64,000 nt of DNA from Rhodanobacter sp. (GCA_024711345.1 JANJTA010000038.1:38784-102783); one strand, 5' to 3'. Counted from the stretch's first letter, positions 9,333 to 20,433 are shown. Notes: generated by a model not told the origin, from the letters alone. A program made the numbers and translations.

Positions 9333-9466
9333 TCGGGCGCCGTAGGCGCACGAAAGCTCTTGCCTCTGATGCTTTTCGCTCCGAACGAAGCAAGAGCAAG
9401 GGCATCGCGCACGACCGAAGGAGGTCCCTCGCGCACAGGGGCGTTCCTGCAGTCACCACGGCCGCA

Positions 9467-11026
9467 TCAGCGCGGTCGCCAACGCGTCTCGTACAAGTCG
9501 AAACGGCGATCCTTGAGGTTCTGCACCGCACCGGCGTTGCGCGCGCTGGCCAGGCTTTCCAGGCGCAGGTCGGCGAACAGCACGGTTTCGATGTTTGGCG
9601 TGGAATCCGCGGCGATGCCGTCGCGTGCGAACGGGAAGTCGCTTGGCGTGAGGATGCAGCTCTGGCCGTACTGGATGTCGAAATTGTTCACGCCCGGCAG
9701 ATTGCCCACGTTGCCCGACAGCACCACGTAGCACTGGTTCTCGATGGCGCGCGCCTGCGCGCAGTAGCGCACGCGCAGGTAGCCCTCGCGCACATCGGTG
9801 CAGAACGGCACGAACAGGATCAGCGCGCCCTGGTCGATCAGGTAGCGCGCCACCTCGGGGAACTCGGCGTCGTAGCAGATCATCACCCCGATCGGTCCGC
9901 AGTCGGTCTGCACGGTGGCCGCGCTGTCGCCGCCGGTGATGTTCCACACGTTGCGCTCGCTCGGCGTGGGGTGCAGCTTCTCGCGCTCGTGGATGGAGCC
10001 GTCGCGCAGGCACACGTAGCAGACGTTGTGGATGTCGCCGTTGGCCTGCTCGGTGGGGTGGGTGCCGGCGATGATGTTGATGTTGTAATGGACGGCCAGA
10101 CGACTGAACAGCTCCTTCACCTGCGGAGTGTAGTGGCTCAGCTTGCGGATCGATTCGACCGGCGACAGCTCGGTGTTCTCGATCGACAGCAGCTGCAGCG
10201 TGATCAGCTCGGGGAAAGTGACGAAGTCGGCGCTGTAGTCGGCGGCGATGTCGGTGAAGTACTCGACCTGGGTGGCGAACTCCTCGAACGACTTGATGCG
10301 TCGCTGCTGGTACTGCACCGAGGCCACCCGCACCGAGTCCGGCAGCAGCCGCGCCGAGGTGATCGGCGGGATGTCGGGCTGGTCGAGCAGTTGCGGGTTG
10401 CGCCAGACCAAGTGCACGGCGTAGCCCAGCGATTCGTGGTCGGACGGCACGTAGGCGCGCAGCACGCCGATCACCTCGAAATCGTTGGCCAGCTGGAAGC
10501 TCAGCGTCTGGTCGCGGCGGTGGCCTTCCACCACGGCCTGCACGTAGGCCTCGGCGCTGCCGTAGCGCGCGATGTTCCGTGCCAGCCCCGGGATGCGCCC
10601 GCCGAACACGATGCCGCGCAGCTTCAGATCCATGCACAATCGCTTGCGCGCCCGATACAGCCGCTGGCCGATGCGCATGCCGCGGTAGGCCGGGTGCACC
10701 ACCACTTCCATGCCGTACAGCCAGTTGCCGTCCGGCTTGTGGCGCGAGCCCATGCCGCCGCCGGTGATCTGCATCCAGGTATGCGGTGCCAGCGCGGTGG
10801 CTTCGTCGATGCGGAAGGTGGCGCAGTAGCCCACGATCGCGCCCTCGTACTCGACCACGAACTGGCCTTCCGGAAAGTGCGTCTGTTGCGAGCGCAGCAT
10901 CTCCGCCGAATGGCCCCATTCGGGCGTGTAGACGCGCGCGGTGAGCTCGACCAGCGCCGGCACGTCGGCGGGAGTGGCCAGGCGCAGGCGCAGTTTCGGG
11001 GTGTTTTCGCTGGTCTTCCGGGCCAT
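9467..11026 (-). CDS. GNAT acetyltransferase-nitrilase (carbon-nitrogen hydrolase) fusion
   Basis: 519 residues. Residues about 10-210 form a GNAT-like domain (GMEVVVHPAYRGMRIGQRLY resembles the acetyl-CoA loop). Residues about 230-500 form a nitrilase-superfamily amidase with the catalytic triad visible: Glu273 (FPELIT), Lys350 (REKLHP), Cys384 (MICYDAEFPE). The fusion is a known two-domain family; its substrate is unknown to me. Start ATG 11026 fits the GNAT beginning; longer open sequence upstream reads into hutF on the other strand. It sits between hutI and hutF, but a histidine-catabolic role is only suggested by position. Confidence 0.85.
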   Translation of the reverse strand: MARKTSENTPKLRLRLATPADVPALVELTARVYTPEWGHSAEMLRSQQTHFPEGQFVVEYEGAIVGYCATFRIDEATALAPHTWMQITGGGMGSRHKPDGNWLYGMEVVVHPAYRGMRIGQRLYRARKRLCMDLKLRGIVFGGRIPGLARNIARYGSAEAYVQAVVEGHRRDQTLSFQLANDFEVIGVLRAYVPSDHESLGYAVHLVWRNPQLLDQPDIPPITSARLLPDSVRVASVQYQQRRIKSFEEFATQVEYFTDIAADYSADFVTFPELITLQLLSIENTELSPVESIRKLSHYTPQVKELFSRLAVHYNINIIAGTHPTEQANGDIHNVCYVCLRDGSIHEREKLHPTPSERNVWNITGGDSAATVQTDCGPIGVMICYDAEFPEVARYLIDQGALILFVPFCTDVREGYLRVRYCAQARAIENQCYVVLSGNVGNLPGVNNFDIQYGQSCILTPSDFPFARDGIAADSTPNIETVLFADLRLESLASARNAGAVQNLKDRRFDLYETRWRPR

Positions 11027-11120
11027 GCTTCGATTATGCCCAGCCTGGTCGCCTGCGCAGGTGAAAGGGATTTCACGCGGGCGGTTACACTGCGCGGCAT
11101 CGTGCACGGGAGCCAGACCG

Positions 11121-12491
11121 ATGAGTGACAGCGCCGCCATTGCCCAGTTCAAGGCCGACCACCTGTGGCAGGCGCACGGCTGGCAGGCCGAGGCGGTATT
11201 CGGCGTGGCCGCCGACGGGCGCCTGCTGGCGCCGGCCGGCACGCCGGCCGAGCGGGTGGGCCGCTGGGTGCTGCCGGGCATGCCGAACCTGCATTCGCAT
11301 GCGTTCCAGCGTGCGATGGCCGGCTTGGCAGAACGCCGCGGGAAGGCCGAGGACAGCTTCTGGAGCTGGCGCGAGACGATGTACGCGTTCGCCGCCACGA
11401 TCGGTCCGGACGAACTGCAGGCGATCGCCGCGCAGCTCTACGTGGAAATGCTCAAGGCCGGCTACACCAGCGTATGCGAGTTCCACTACCTGCATCATCA
11501 GCCGGACGGCGCGCCGTATGCGCCGCCGGAGGCGATGTCGCTGGCGCTGGTCGAGGCGGCGCGCGAGGCCGGCATCGGCCTGACCCTGCTGCCGGTGCTG
11601 TACATCAGCGGCGGTTTCGACGGCCGCGCGTTGAGTGCGCGCCAGCGCCGCTTCGGCCATGACGTCGACGCTTATCTGCGCCTGCTGGAAACGCTGCGCC
11701 GGCAGCAGAACGAGGAGCTGAGCGTGGGCATCGCGCTGCATTCGCTGCGCGCGGTGCCGGAGCCCGCCTTGCGCGAGGTGCTGGCCTGCGAGCTGGCCGC
11801 GAGCGGGCCGATCCACATCCACATCGCCGAGCAGGTCGGCGAGGTGCAGGACTGCCTGGCCACCCGCGGTGCGCGGCCGGTGGAATGGCTGTTCGGGCAT
11901 GCCGCGGTCGACGCGCGCTGGTGCCTGGTCCATGCCACCCACCTCACCGCGGCGGAAACCGCGCAGCTGGCGCGCAGCGGCGCGGTGGCCGGCTTGTGCC
12001 CGAGCACCGAGGCGAACCTGGGCGACGGCCTGTTCCCGCTGGCCGACTATCTCGACGCCGGCGGCGTGCTCGGCATCGGTTCGGATTCGCACATCTCGAT
12101 CTCGCCGGTGGAGGAACTGCGCTGGCTCGAATACGGCCAGCGCCTGGCCACGCGCCACCGCAACATCGCCGCGCGGCAGCCGGGCGACAGCGTGGGCGAG
12201 ACGCTGTGGCGCGCTGCGTTGCGCGGCGGCGCGCAGGCTTCGGGGCGGCCGCTCGGCGAGCTGCGCGAGGGCGCGCGCGCCGACCTGATCGTGCTGGACG
12301 ACGGCTCGCCGCTGCTGGCCGCGCGCGACGCGCGCTCGGCGCTGGACAGCTTCCTGTTCGCCGGCAACACGCCGCTGGTGCGTGACGTGATGGTGGGTGG
12401 GCGCTGGCAGGTGCGCGACTTCCGCCATCGCGACGAGGAGCGCATCGCGGCGCGCTACCGCAGCGTGGTCGGCTCGCTCCAACTTGCCTGA
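11121..12491 (+). CDS. hutF: HutF, formimidoylglutamate deiminase
   Basis: Deiminates N-formimino-L-glutamate to N-formyl-L-glutamate, the five-step branch of histidine degradation, which then needs HutG (not in this window). 456 residues, amidohydrolase superfamily. The metal motif LHSHAFQR is near 57-64; HIHIAEQ, VHATHL and the GIGSDSHIS Asp-containing segment supply the remaining ligands. Start ATG 11121, 94 bases from the divergent GNAT-nitrilase gene start. Confidence 0.93.
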   Translation: MSDSAAIAQFKADHLWQAHGWQAEAVFGVAADGRLLAPAGTPAERVGRWVLPGMPNLHSHAFQRAMAGLAERRGKAEDSFWSWRETMYAFAATIGPDELQAIAAQLYVEMLKAGYTSVCEFHYLHHQPDGAPYAPPEAMSLALVEAAREAGIGLTLLPVLYISGGFDGRALSARQRRFGHDVDAYLRLLETLRRQQNEELSVGIALHSLRAVPEPALREVLACELAASGPIHIHIAEQVGEVQDCLATRGARPVEWLFGHAAVDARWCLVHATHLTAAETAQLARSGAVAGLCPSTEANLGDGLFPLADYLDAGGVLGIGSDSHISISPVEELRWLEYGQRLATRHRNIAARQPGDSVGETLWRAALRGGAQASGRPLGELREGARADLIVLDDGSPLLAARDARSALDSFLFAGNTPLVRDVMVGGRWQVRDFRHRDEERIAARYRSVVGSLQLA

Positions 12492-12570
12492 AGTCATGAA
12501 CGCCCGCGCCTGCTGCCGCTAGCCTGATCGTCATCGCCGCCTTCGGGCGGTTGCCGGGCGGAGCGCCTGC

Positions 12571-13298
<728 letters not shown>

Positions 13299-13302
<4 letters not shown>

Positions 13303-15665
13303 GCGCGCTGACGCGTAAGGCATGGCGCGACCTGTGGCACCTGCGCGGGCAGGCGCAGGCGATCGCGCTGGTGATCGCCGGCGGCGTCGCCACGCTGGTG
13401 ATGTCGCAGTCCACCTACGAATCGCTCACCGCGACGCGCGAGCAGTTCTACCGGCAGGCGGCGCTGGCCGACCTGTGGGCGCCGCTGGCCCGCGCGCCGG
13501 ATACCGTGCTGGCGCACCTGGCGGCGCTGCCCGGCGTGCAGACCGTGCAGGCGCGGCTGGTGGCGCTGGGCACGCTGGGCGTGCCCGGCTTCGACGAGCC
13601 GGTGCGCGCCGAGGTGGTGTCGCTGCCGCCGGAAGGCGGTCAGCCGCTGCTCAACCGGGTGCAGCTGCGCAGCGGCCGCCTGCCCGATGCGGAACTCGAC
13701 AACGAGGTGGTGGTGGGCGAGGCGTTCGCCGCGGCGCACGCGCTGCGCGTCGGCGACCGCCTGCGCATGACCCTGCGCGGCCGCCAGCGCTGGCTGCGCG
13801 TGGTCGGCGTGGGCACCTCGCCGGAGTACGTCTACCAGAGTCCGCCGGGCACCGTCTTTCCCGACTTCAAGCGCTACGCCGTGCTGTGGATGAACCGCCA
13901 TGCGATGGAAAAGGCGCTCGACATGGACGGCGCGTTCAACAATGTGGTGCTGCGCCTGCTGCCCGGTGCGCGGCCGGCCGCGGTGATCGCCGGGCTGGAC
14001 GGCGCGCTGGCGCGCTACGGCGGCGTCGGCGCCTACGGCCGCCACGAGCAGACCTCGGCGCGCTACCTGGAAGAGGAGATGCGCCAGCTGCGGACCATGG
14101 CGCGGCTGTTCCCGGCGATCTTCCTGGGCGTGGCCGCGTTTCTGCTGCACGTGGTGCTGATGCGCCTGGTCGGCACGCAGCGCGAGCAGATCGGCGTGCT
14201 CAAGGCGTTCGGCTACAGCCATCGTGCCCTGGCGGTGCACTACCTGGGCATGGCCGCGGTGGTTGCCCTGCTCGGTGCCTTGCTGGGCATCGCGCTCGGC
14301 GCCGGGATGGGGCGCTGGCTGGCGCACGTCTACCAGGACATCTACCGCTTCCCGTTCCTCGCCTGGCGGCTGAGCCCCGCGGCGATCGCCACCGGGACCG
14401 CGGTCAGCCTGGCCGCCGCCGCGGCCGGTGCGCTGATGGCGCTGCGCGCGGCCGCCAGCCTGCCGCCGGCCGAGGCGATGCGCGCCCCGGCGCCGCCGCG
14501 TTTCGGCCCCACGCTGATCGAGCGGCTGGGCCTGCAGCGCTGGCTGTCGCAGCCCTCGCGGATGATCCTGCGCGATCTCGAGCGCCGCCCCGGCCGCGCC
14601 GCGTTCACCGTGCTCGGGCTGGCGCTGGCGTGTGCGGTGATCATGGTCGGCCGCTTCCAGGGCGATGCGGTCGGCTACATGGTCGATACCCAGCTCAGCA
14701 TCGCCCAGCACCATGACTTGGCGGTGAGCTTCATCGAACCGGCGCCGCGCCAGGTGCTGTTCGAGCTGGCCGCGCTGCCCGGCGTGCGCGAGGCCGAGCC
14801 GATCCGGACCGCGCCGGTGCGGCTGGTCCACGGCCTGCGCAGCTATCGCACGGTGATCGAGGGGCTGCCGCCGGCGGCGCGCCTGCGCCGGCCGCTGGAT
14901 GCCCGGCTCGGCGTGATCACGCCGCCGGCCGATGGCGTGCTGCTGACCGACTACCTGCAGCGCATGCTGGCGCTCGAGCCCGGCGACACCATCGAGGTGC
15001 AGGCCCTGCAGGGGCATCGCCACGTGCGCGACGTGCGCGTGGCCGGTTTCGTGCACGAGACGATCGGGGCGCAGGGCTACATGGACCTGGACGCGCTGAA
15101 CCGGCTGCTCGGCGACGGCGACGTGGTTTCCGGCGTGCTGCTCGGCGTGCTGCCCGGCGCCGAAGCGGACGTCTACGCGCGGCTGGACCGCCGCCCGTGG
15201 GTGGCCGGCATCAGCTCGCGGCTGGCCTCGGTGCGCAGCTTCTACGCCACCATGGGCGAGAGCCTGCTGGTGTTCACCTGGGTGGCGGCGTTGCTCGGCG
15301 GGGTGATCAATTTCGGGCTGGTCTACAACGCGGCGCGGATCAGCCTGTCCGAGCGCGGCCGCGAGCTGGCCAGCCTGCGCGTGCTGGGCATGACCGAGGG
15401 CGAGGTGAGCGCGCTGCTGCTGGGACAGCTTGGCCTGCTGGTGGCGATCTCGCTGCCGTTCGGCTTCGCCGCCGGCTGGGGCCTGTGCTGGCTGATGGTG
15501 CAGGGCTTCCAGTCCGAGCTGTTCCGCATTCCGATCCGGCTGACCACCGCCACCTATGCGTTCGCCGGGCTGACCGTGCTCGGCGCCAGCGTGGTCTCCG
15601 CGCTGCTGGTGCACCGGCGCATCGCGCGGCTGGACCTGATCGCCGTACTGAAGACCCGCGAGTGA
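13299..15665 (+). CDS. FtsX-fold ABC permease with two FtsX domains
   Basis: 788 residues, starting GTG at 13299 in overlap with the ATPase stop. An N-terminal helix and a periplasmic domain (about 40-250) precede the first FtsX core ([20 protein letters not shown], near 290-400). A second periplasmic domain and second FtsX core ([20 protein letters not shown], near 670-785) follow. Two FtsX repeats in one chain recall YbbP rather than MacB, which has one. With the HlyD-like adaptor next, it probably forms a tripartite-like exporter. Confidence 0.88.
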
Positions 15666-15675
15666 GAATTGCCCG

Positions 15676-16875
15676 ATGAGCCTCAAGCGCCGCCACTGGA
15701 TCGTTGCCGCCGTCGCGGTCGTCGCCATCGCCGCCGCGGCGTGGTGGGCGCTGCAGACCGCCCCGCGCTCGCTCGACGTGGCGACGGTCACGCGCGGCCC
15801 GCTGGTGCAGCGCTTCGAGGAAGAGGGCCGCACCCAGCTGCCGCGGCGCTGGATGCTGTCGGCGCCGATTGCCGGCACGCTGCGCCGGGTCGATCTGCTG
15901 CAAGGGGACGCGGTGAAGGCGGGGCAGGTGGTGGCGGTGATCGAACCGCTGCAGGGCGCCTTGCTGGACCCGGCCAACCGCACCCGCCTGCTGGCCGAGG
16001 AACAGGCTGCGCAGGCCTCGATGCAGGCGGCGCAACAACGGCTGGCGGCGGCCCAGGCCGATGCCGACCTGGCCGCGCGCGACGCCAACCGCATGCGCAC
16101 GCTTGGCGCGTCCGGCGTGGTCAGCGTGGCCGCGCTCGACGAGGTCGAGGCGCGCCTGGCCCGCGCCCAGGCGGCGGCCGCGGCGGCGCAGGCCGAGCGC
16201 CGCGCGGCCGCGCAGCAGCGGGCGGCGCTGGCGGCGCTGCTGCTCGGGCAGGGCCGCAGCGGCGGGCAGGCGGTCGAGCTGCGGGCGCCGATCGACGGCG
16301 TGGTCCTGCATCGTTTCCAGGAGAGCGCGGCGCCGGTGCAGGCCGGGCAGTCGCTGCTGGAACTGGGCGATCTGCGCCAGCTCGAGGTGATGGTGCAGGC
16401 GCTGTCGCAGCAGGCGATCGCGCTGCGGCCGGGCACGCCGGCGCGGATCCTGCGCTGGGGCGGCGCGGAGGCGCTGCCGGCGCGGGTGACGCGGATCGAG
16501 CCGGGCGGTTTCACCAAGGTCTCGGCGCTGGGCGTGGAGGAGCAGCGCACCCTGGTGTGGCTGGATATCACTGCGCCGCGCGCGCAGTGGGCGTCGCTGG
16601 GCGACGGCTACCGGGTCGAGGTGGAGTTCGAGGTGGGGCGCCGCGCCGACGTGCTGCAGGTGCCGTCCAGCGCGCTGTTCCGCGATGGCCGGCGCTGGGC
16701 GGTGTATCGCGTGACGGGCGGCCGTGCGCGGCTGACGGAGGTCACTCCGGGCATGCGCGGCGACGGCGCGACGGAGATCGTGGCGGGCCTGCGCCAGGGC
16801 GAGCGCGTGGTCGCGTATCCGGACGATCGCATCGTCGACGGGCTGCGCGTGCGTCCACTGGCTCCATCGCCCTGA
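15676..16875 (+). CDS. HlyD/RND-type periplasmic adaptor protein
   Basis: 399 residues. One N-terminal membrane anchor (about 8-22) precedes a barrel-sandwich/lipoyl half (GTLRRVDLLQGDAVKAGQVV), a long Ala/Gln-rich coiled-coil hairpin (about 105-190), the second lipoyl half (IDGVVLHRF), and beta-barrel and membrane-proximal domains. It begins 10 bases after the permease and links the inner-membrane exporter to an outer-membrane channel. No TolC homologue is adjacent. Confidence 0.9.
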   Translation: MSLKRRHWIVAAVAVVAIAAAAWWALQTAPRSLDVATVTRGPLVQRFEEEGRTQLPRRWMLSAPIAGTLRRVDLLQGDAVKAGQVVAVIEPLQGALLDPANRTRLLAEEQAAQASMQAAQQRLAAAQADADLAARDANRMRTLGASGVVSVAALDEVEARLARAQAAAAAAQAERRAAAQQRAALAALLLGQGRSGGQAVELRAPIDGVVLHRFQESAAPVQAGQSLLELGDLRQLEVMVQALSQQAIALRPGTPARILRWGGAEALPARVTRIEPGGFTKVSALGVEEQRTLVWLDITAPRAQWASLGDGYRVEVEFEVGRRADVLQVPSSALFRDGRRWAVYRVTGGRARLTEVTPGMRGDGATEIVAGLRQGERVVAYPDDRIVDGLRVRPLAPSP

Positions 16876-16993
16876 AGGCGCCGCGGCCGCTCGCGGGGAT
16901 CGGCCCGTGCGGCGGGCGGAGAATCGGTTTAGCCTGTGCGCGCGTTGCGTGCCGTCGACGACGGTTTTCCGAAAACCACCGGGGGAGAGTCCC

Positions 16994-17398
16994 ATGCAAA
17001 GTTCTGCGGATCTGGGCAAGTTGGTGCTTCGCGTCGTGCTGGGTGGGTTGATCCTGTTTCATGGCGTGTCCAAGCTGATCCACGGGCCGGGCTACATCAT
17101 CGGCGTGGTGACCGGTGCCGGCCTGCCGTCGTTCATCGCCTACGGGGTGTACGTGGGCGAGGTGGTCGCGCCGCTGATGCTGTTGCTCGGTTACTGGGCG
17201 CGGGTCGGTGCGCTGATCATCGTGATCAACATGCTGGTGGCGATCGGGCTGGTGCATATGGGCCAGCTCGCCACGCTGGCCGATACCGGCGGCTGGGCGC
17301 TGGAGCTGCAGGGCATGTTCCTCGGCACCGCGCTGGCGATCATGCTGCTCGGCGCCGGCCGGTACAGCTTCGGTGGCAGCGGCGGCCGCTGGAATTGA
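16994..17398 (+). CDS. DoxX family membrane protein
   Basis: 134 residues, four predicted membrane helices. The N-terminal DLGKLVLRVVLGGLILFHGV with GVSKLIHG after it is the DoxX signature. Start ATG 16994 has a strong GGGGGAGAG ribosome site; a longer in-frame start at 16907 would add a non-hydrophobic leader. Biochemical role not established. A strong hairpin terminator follows, so it is probably monocistronic. Confidence 0.85.
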   Translation: MQSSADLGKLVLRVVLGGLILFHGVSKLIHGPGYIIGVVTGAGLPSFIAYGVYVGEVVAPLMLLLGYWARVGALIIVINMLVAIGLVHMGQLATLADTGGWALELQGMFLGTALAIMLLGAGRYSFGGSGGRWN

Positions 17399-17428
17399 GC
17401 GGGTTTCCGTCCGCCATCGCTTGACCGG

Positions 17429-17455
17429 AACGCCCGCCTGCCACGGCGGGCGTTT
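17429..17455 (+). terminator. Rho-independent-like terminator after doxX
   Basis: AACGCCCGCC (17429-17438) pairs perfectly with GGCGGGCGTT (17445-17454) across a 6-base loop and is followed by a T. The U-tract is short, as is common in high-GC genomes. Confidence 0.65.
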
Positions 17456-17537
17456 CGCGTGTACTCCCGCCGCCGTACCGGATGCTTCGCAGACGCAGCG
17501 CGATTTGTCACACTCGCGTTTTGCCCGATGGCGCCGC

Positions 17538-18524
17538 ATGCGCACCCATGCCCTTGCCGCGGTGGGACTGGCGCTGTGCTCGGCGCTGTTCTTCACGCTC
17601 ACCTACGTGCTCAACCGCAGCCTGGTCGCCGGCGGCGGCCACTGGGCGTGGGCGGTGATCCTGCGTTACCTGTTCACCTTGCCGATGCTGGCCGTGGTGC
17701 TGCCGCTGCAGGGCGGGCTGGGCGAGTTGCCGCGCGAGCTGCGCCGGCACGCGCGGCCGTGGCTGCTGTGGAGCAGCGTGGGTTTCGTGCTGTTCGGCGT
17801 ACCGCTGACCTGGGCGGCCAGCAGCGGGCCGTCGTGGCTGGTCGCCGGCAGTTTCCAGACCACCGTGCTGGCCGGGCCGCTGCTGGCACCGCTGATCTAT
17901 CGCGACGAGCGGCGCCGGCTGGCCTGGCGCACGCTGGCGCTCGGCGCGCTGATCGTGGCCGGCGTGTTCGCGCTGCAATGGGGCCATGCGCAGGGCCAAC
18001 TGCGCGCCGGCGACTGGCTGGCGATCGGCGCGGTGGTGCTGTCCGCGTTCGCCTATCCGCTGGGCAACCGCCAGCTGCTGCTGCACCTGGAACACTGCGG
18101 CACGCGGATCAACGCGGTGCAGCGGGTGTTCGGCATGACGCTGTGCAGCTGGCCGCTGTGGCTGGCGTTCGCCGTGGTCGCCTGGTTCACCGTCGGCCCG
18201 CCGAGCTTGCGCGAGGCGCTGCTGGCCGGCGGCGTGGCGCTGTCCTCGGGCACCATCGCCACCATCCTGTTCTTCCGTGCCACCGACATGGTGCGCCGCG
18301 AGCCGACCGCGCTGGCCGCGGTGGAAGCCATGCAGGCGGCGGAGCTGCTGTTCGCTACGCTGCTCGGCGTGCTGCTGCTCGGCGAGGCCTGGCCGCACGG
18401 CTACGCCGCGTTCGGCGCGCTGGCGATCATCGTCGGCATCGCGCTGTTCGGCTGGGTCAGCGGGCGCGGTGCGGCCGGGCACGACGAGGCCGTGCGCGCG
18501 CTGCGCGGCGACCGCAGCGCCTGA
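17538..18524 (+). CDS. EamA/DMT-superfamily transporter
   Basis: 328 residues with about ten hydrophobic helices in two EamA-like halves (LCSALFFTLTYVLNRSLVAG at the start; AAELLFATLLGVLLLGEAWP in the second half, the typical DMT end motif). Probably an exporter of small metabolites or drugs; substrate unknown. Start ATG 17538 places the first helix directly at the N-terminus; an upstream in-frame start at 17373 overlaps the terminator and is rejected. Confidence 0.85.
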   Translation: MRTHALAAVGLALCSALFFTLTYVLNRSLVAGGGHWAWAVILRYLFTLPMLAVVLPLQGGLGELPRELRRHARPWLLWSSVGFVLFGVPLTWAASSGPSWLVAGSFQTTVLAGPLLAPLIYRDERRRLAWRTLALGALIVAGVFALQWGHAQGQLRAGDWLAIGAVVLSAFAYPLGNRQLLLHLEHCGTRINAVQRVFGMTLCSWPLWLAFAVVAWFTVGPPSLREALLAGGVALSSGTIATILFFRATDMVRREPTALAAVEAMQAAELLFATLLGVLLLGEAWPHGYAAFGALAIIVGIALFGWVSGRGAAGHDEAVRALRGDRSA

Positions 18525-18601
18525 AGCGGCATGACTGCTGGCACGTGCCGATGCGCCGGCGACGGCGTATTCCGTAGCCTCCGCCGCCAGCGCAGAAGCC
18601 C

Positions 18602-19072
18602 ATGCCGACAGCCACCCATACGCCATCGCGATTGGCCATCCTTTACGGCGGCTTCGTCGCCGGTTCGCTCGACATCCTTGCCGCGGCGCTGATCAACCGC
18701 GTCGATCCGTTGATCATCATGCGCGCGATCGCCAGCGGCCTGCTCGGCCGGGCCGCGTTCCAGGGCGGCCTGCCGGTCGCGATGCTTGGCTTGCTGCTGC
18801 AATGGGCGATGTCGCTGCTGATCGCGGCGATCTTCGTGTTCGCCGCCAGGCGGCTGACCTGGCTGGGCCGGCGCTGGGTCGCGGCCGGCCTGCTTTATGG
18901 CGTGGTGGTATTCGTGGTGATGGAGTACGTGGTGGTGCCGCTGTCTGCGGCGGCGAAGCCGCATTTCACCGCGCTCTCGCTGCTGGAGAACCTGCTGGCG
19001 ATGGAGTTGTTCGGCCTGATCGTGGCGTTCTGCGCGCGCGGTGTCGGGCGCCGTTCGGCGCCGACCGCATAG
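18602..19072 (+). CDS. Conserved membrane protein of unknown function
   Basis: 156 residues and four hydrophobic segments (about 12-34, 55-80, 95-115, 125-148). Short charged loops, no catalytic motif recognised. Located 77 bases after the EamA gene and 82 before the MFS gene, all on the same strand, so possibly co-transcribed. Confidence 0.7.
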   Translation: MPTATHTPSRLAILYGGFVAGSLDILAAALINRVDPLIIMRAIASGLLGRAAFQGGLPVAMLGLLLQWAMSLLIAAIFVFAARRLTWLGRRWVAAGLLYGVVVFVVMEYVVVPLSAAAKPHFTALSLLENLLAMELFGLIVAFCARGVGRRSAPTA

Positions 19073-19154
19073 CTCGGCAGGACCCGCGCAGCCGGGCGCG
19101 AGTTACACTCGCCGCGCTCGGGGCGGCGCCTGCTCCGGATTGAAAAGCGAGCCG

Positions 19155-20402
19155 ATGACCGATCCTGCAGACGGGCTTGTCCACCACGGCACGCCCGCGT
19201 TCCGCCGCACCAACCTCGCGCTGTTCGCAGCCGGCCTGGCCACCTTCGGGCTGCTGTACTGCGTGCAGCCGCTGATGCCGCAGTTCAGCCACGATTACGC
19301 AGTGAGCGAGGCGGGGGCCGCGCTGTCGCTGTCGCTGACCACCGGCGTGCTGGCGGTCGCGATGCTGTTTGCCGGCGGCGTATCCGACGCGCTGGGGCGC
19401 AAGCCGGTGATGGTCGCCTCGCTGCTGGCGTCGGCGCTGCTGGTGCTGGTGAGCGCGCTGATGCCGGACTGGACCGCGCTGCTGGTGGTGCGCACGCTGC
19501 TCGGGCTGACGCTGAGCGGGCTGCCGGCGGTGGCGATGACCTACCTCGGCGAGGAGATGGACGCCGAGTCGATCGGCCTGGGCATGGGCCTGTACATCAG
19601 CGGCAGCGCGGTCGGCGGCATGGGCGGGCGGCTGGTGTCCGGCGTGCTGGCCGACTTTTTCGGCTGGCGCATCGGTGTGGCGGTGGTCGGCGTGATCGGT
19701 CTCGTCTGCGCGCTGGCGTTCTGGCGCGCGCTGCCGCCGTCGCGGCATTTCACGGCGCAGCCGCTGCGCTGGCGCGCGCTGCTGGGCCGCTTTGCCGGCA
19801 TGTTCCACGACCGTGGCCTGCCGTGGCTGTTCGTCGAGGGCTTCCTGCTGCTCGGCGCGTTCGTCACCGTCTACAACTACCTCGGCTACCGGCTGATGGC
19901 GCCGCCGTACCGGTTGAGCCAGGCCGTGGTGGGGTCGATCTTCGCGATCTACCTGATCGGCACCTTCAGCTCGGCGTGGATGGGCCACCTGGCCGGCAAG
20001 CTCGGCCGGCGCAAGGTGTTGTGGACGGCCTTCGCGCTGATGCTCGCCGGCGTGGCGCTGACCATGGCGCGACCGCTGCCGCTGGTCATGCTCGGCATCG
20101 TGGCGATCACCTTCGGCTTCTTCGGCGGCCACTCCATCGTCAGCAGCTGGGTCGGTCGCCGCGCCGGTGCGGCCAAGGCGCAGGCCGCTTCGGTCTACCT
20201 GTTTTGCTACTACATGGGCTCCAGCGTGGCTGGCGCCAGCGGCGGGCTGTTCTATGCATCGCACGGCTGGAACGGCGTGGCGCTGTTCACCGGTGCGCTG
20301 GTGCTGGCCGGCCTGGCGATCGCGCTGGGCCTGGTGCGGCTGAAGCCGCTGGTGAACGTAGCCACGCCGCCGGCGCCGATGAGCCGCGGGGCGATGGGGT
20401 AG
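19155..20402 (+). CDS. MFS transporter (YnfM-like)
   Basis: 415 residues, twelve predicted helices. The first loop motif GVSDALGRKPVMV (about 77-89) is the MFS motif A, and GHLAGKLGRRKVL repeats it in the second half. Similar to the inner-membrane YnfM/arabinose-efflux-like group; substrate unknown. Start ATG 19155 chosen over 19041, which would overlap the previous gene and lacks membrane character. Confidence 0.88.
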   Translation: MTDPADGLVHHGTPAFRRTNLALFAAGLATFGLLYCVQPLMPQFSHDYAVSEAGAALSLSLTTGVLAVAMLFAGGVSDALGRKPVMVASLLASALLVLVSALMPDWTALLVVRTLLGLTLSGLPAVAMTYLGEEMDAESIGLGMGLYISGSAVGGMGGRLVSGVLADFFGWRIGVAVVGVIGLVCALAFWRALPPSRHFTAQPLRWRALLGRFAGMFHDRGLPWLFVEGFLLLGAFVTVYNYLGYRLMAPPYRLSQAVVGSIFAIYLIGTFSSAWMGHLAGKLGRRKVLWTAFALMLAGVALTMARPLPLVMLGIVAITFGFFGGHSIVSSWVGRRAGAAKAQAASVYLFCYYMGSSVAGASGGLFYASHGWNGVALFTGALVLAGLAIALGLVRLKPLVNVATPPAPMSRGAMG

Positions 20403-20433
20403 GCCGCGCTCTGCTCCCCCCTGCTTGCCCCCA

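Larger units (their letters stand above)
8455..9440. repeat. About 1-kb non-coding repeat region between hutI and the GNAT-nitrilase gene
   Basis: No credible gene. It holds REP-like TGTAGGAGC units (8463, 8585), two inverted arms (about 8611-8722 and 9291-9400) sharing CGAAAAGCATCAGAGGCAAG or its complement, and a third partial copy at 8515-8580. Between the arms are many hairpins and a long nested fold, then a 95-base tandem repeat. No transposase is present. Similar blocks seem familiar from Xanthomonadaceae genomes, but this was not checked. Confidence 0.7.
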
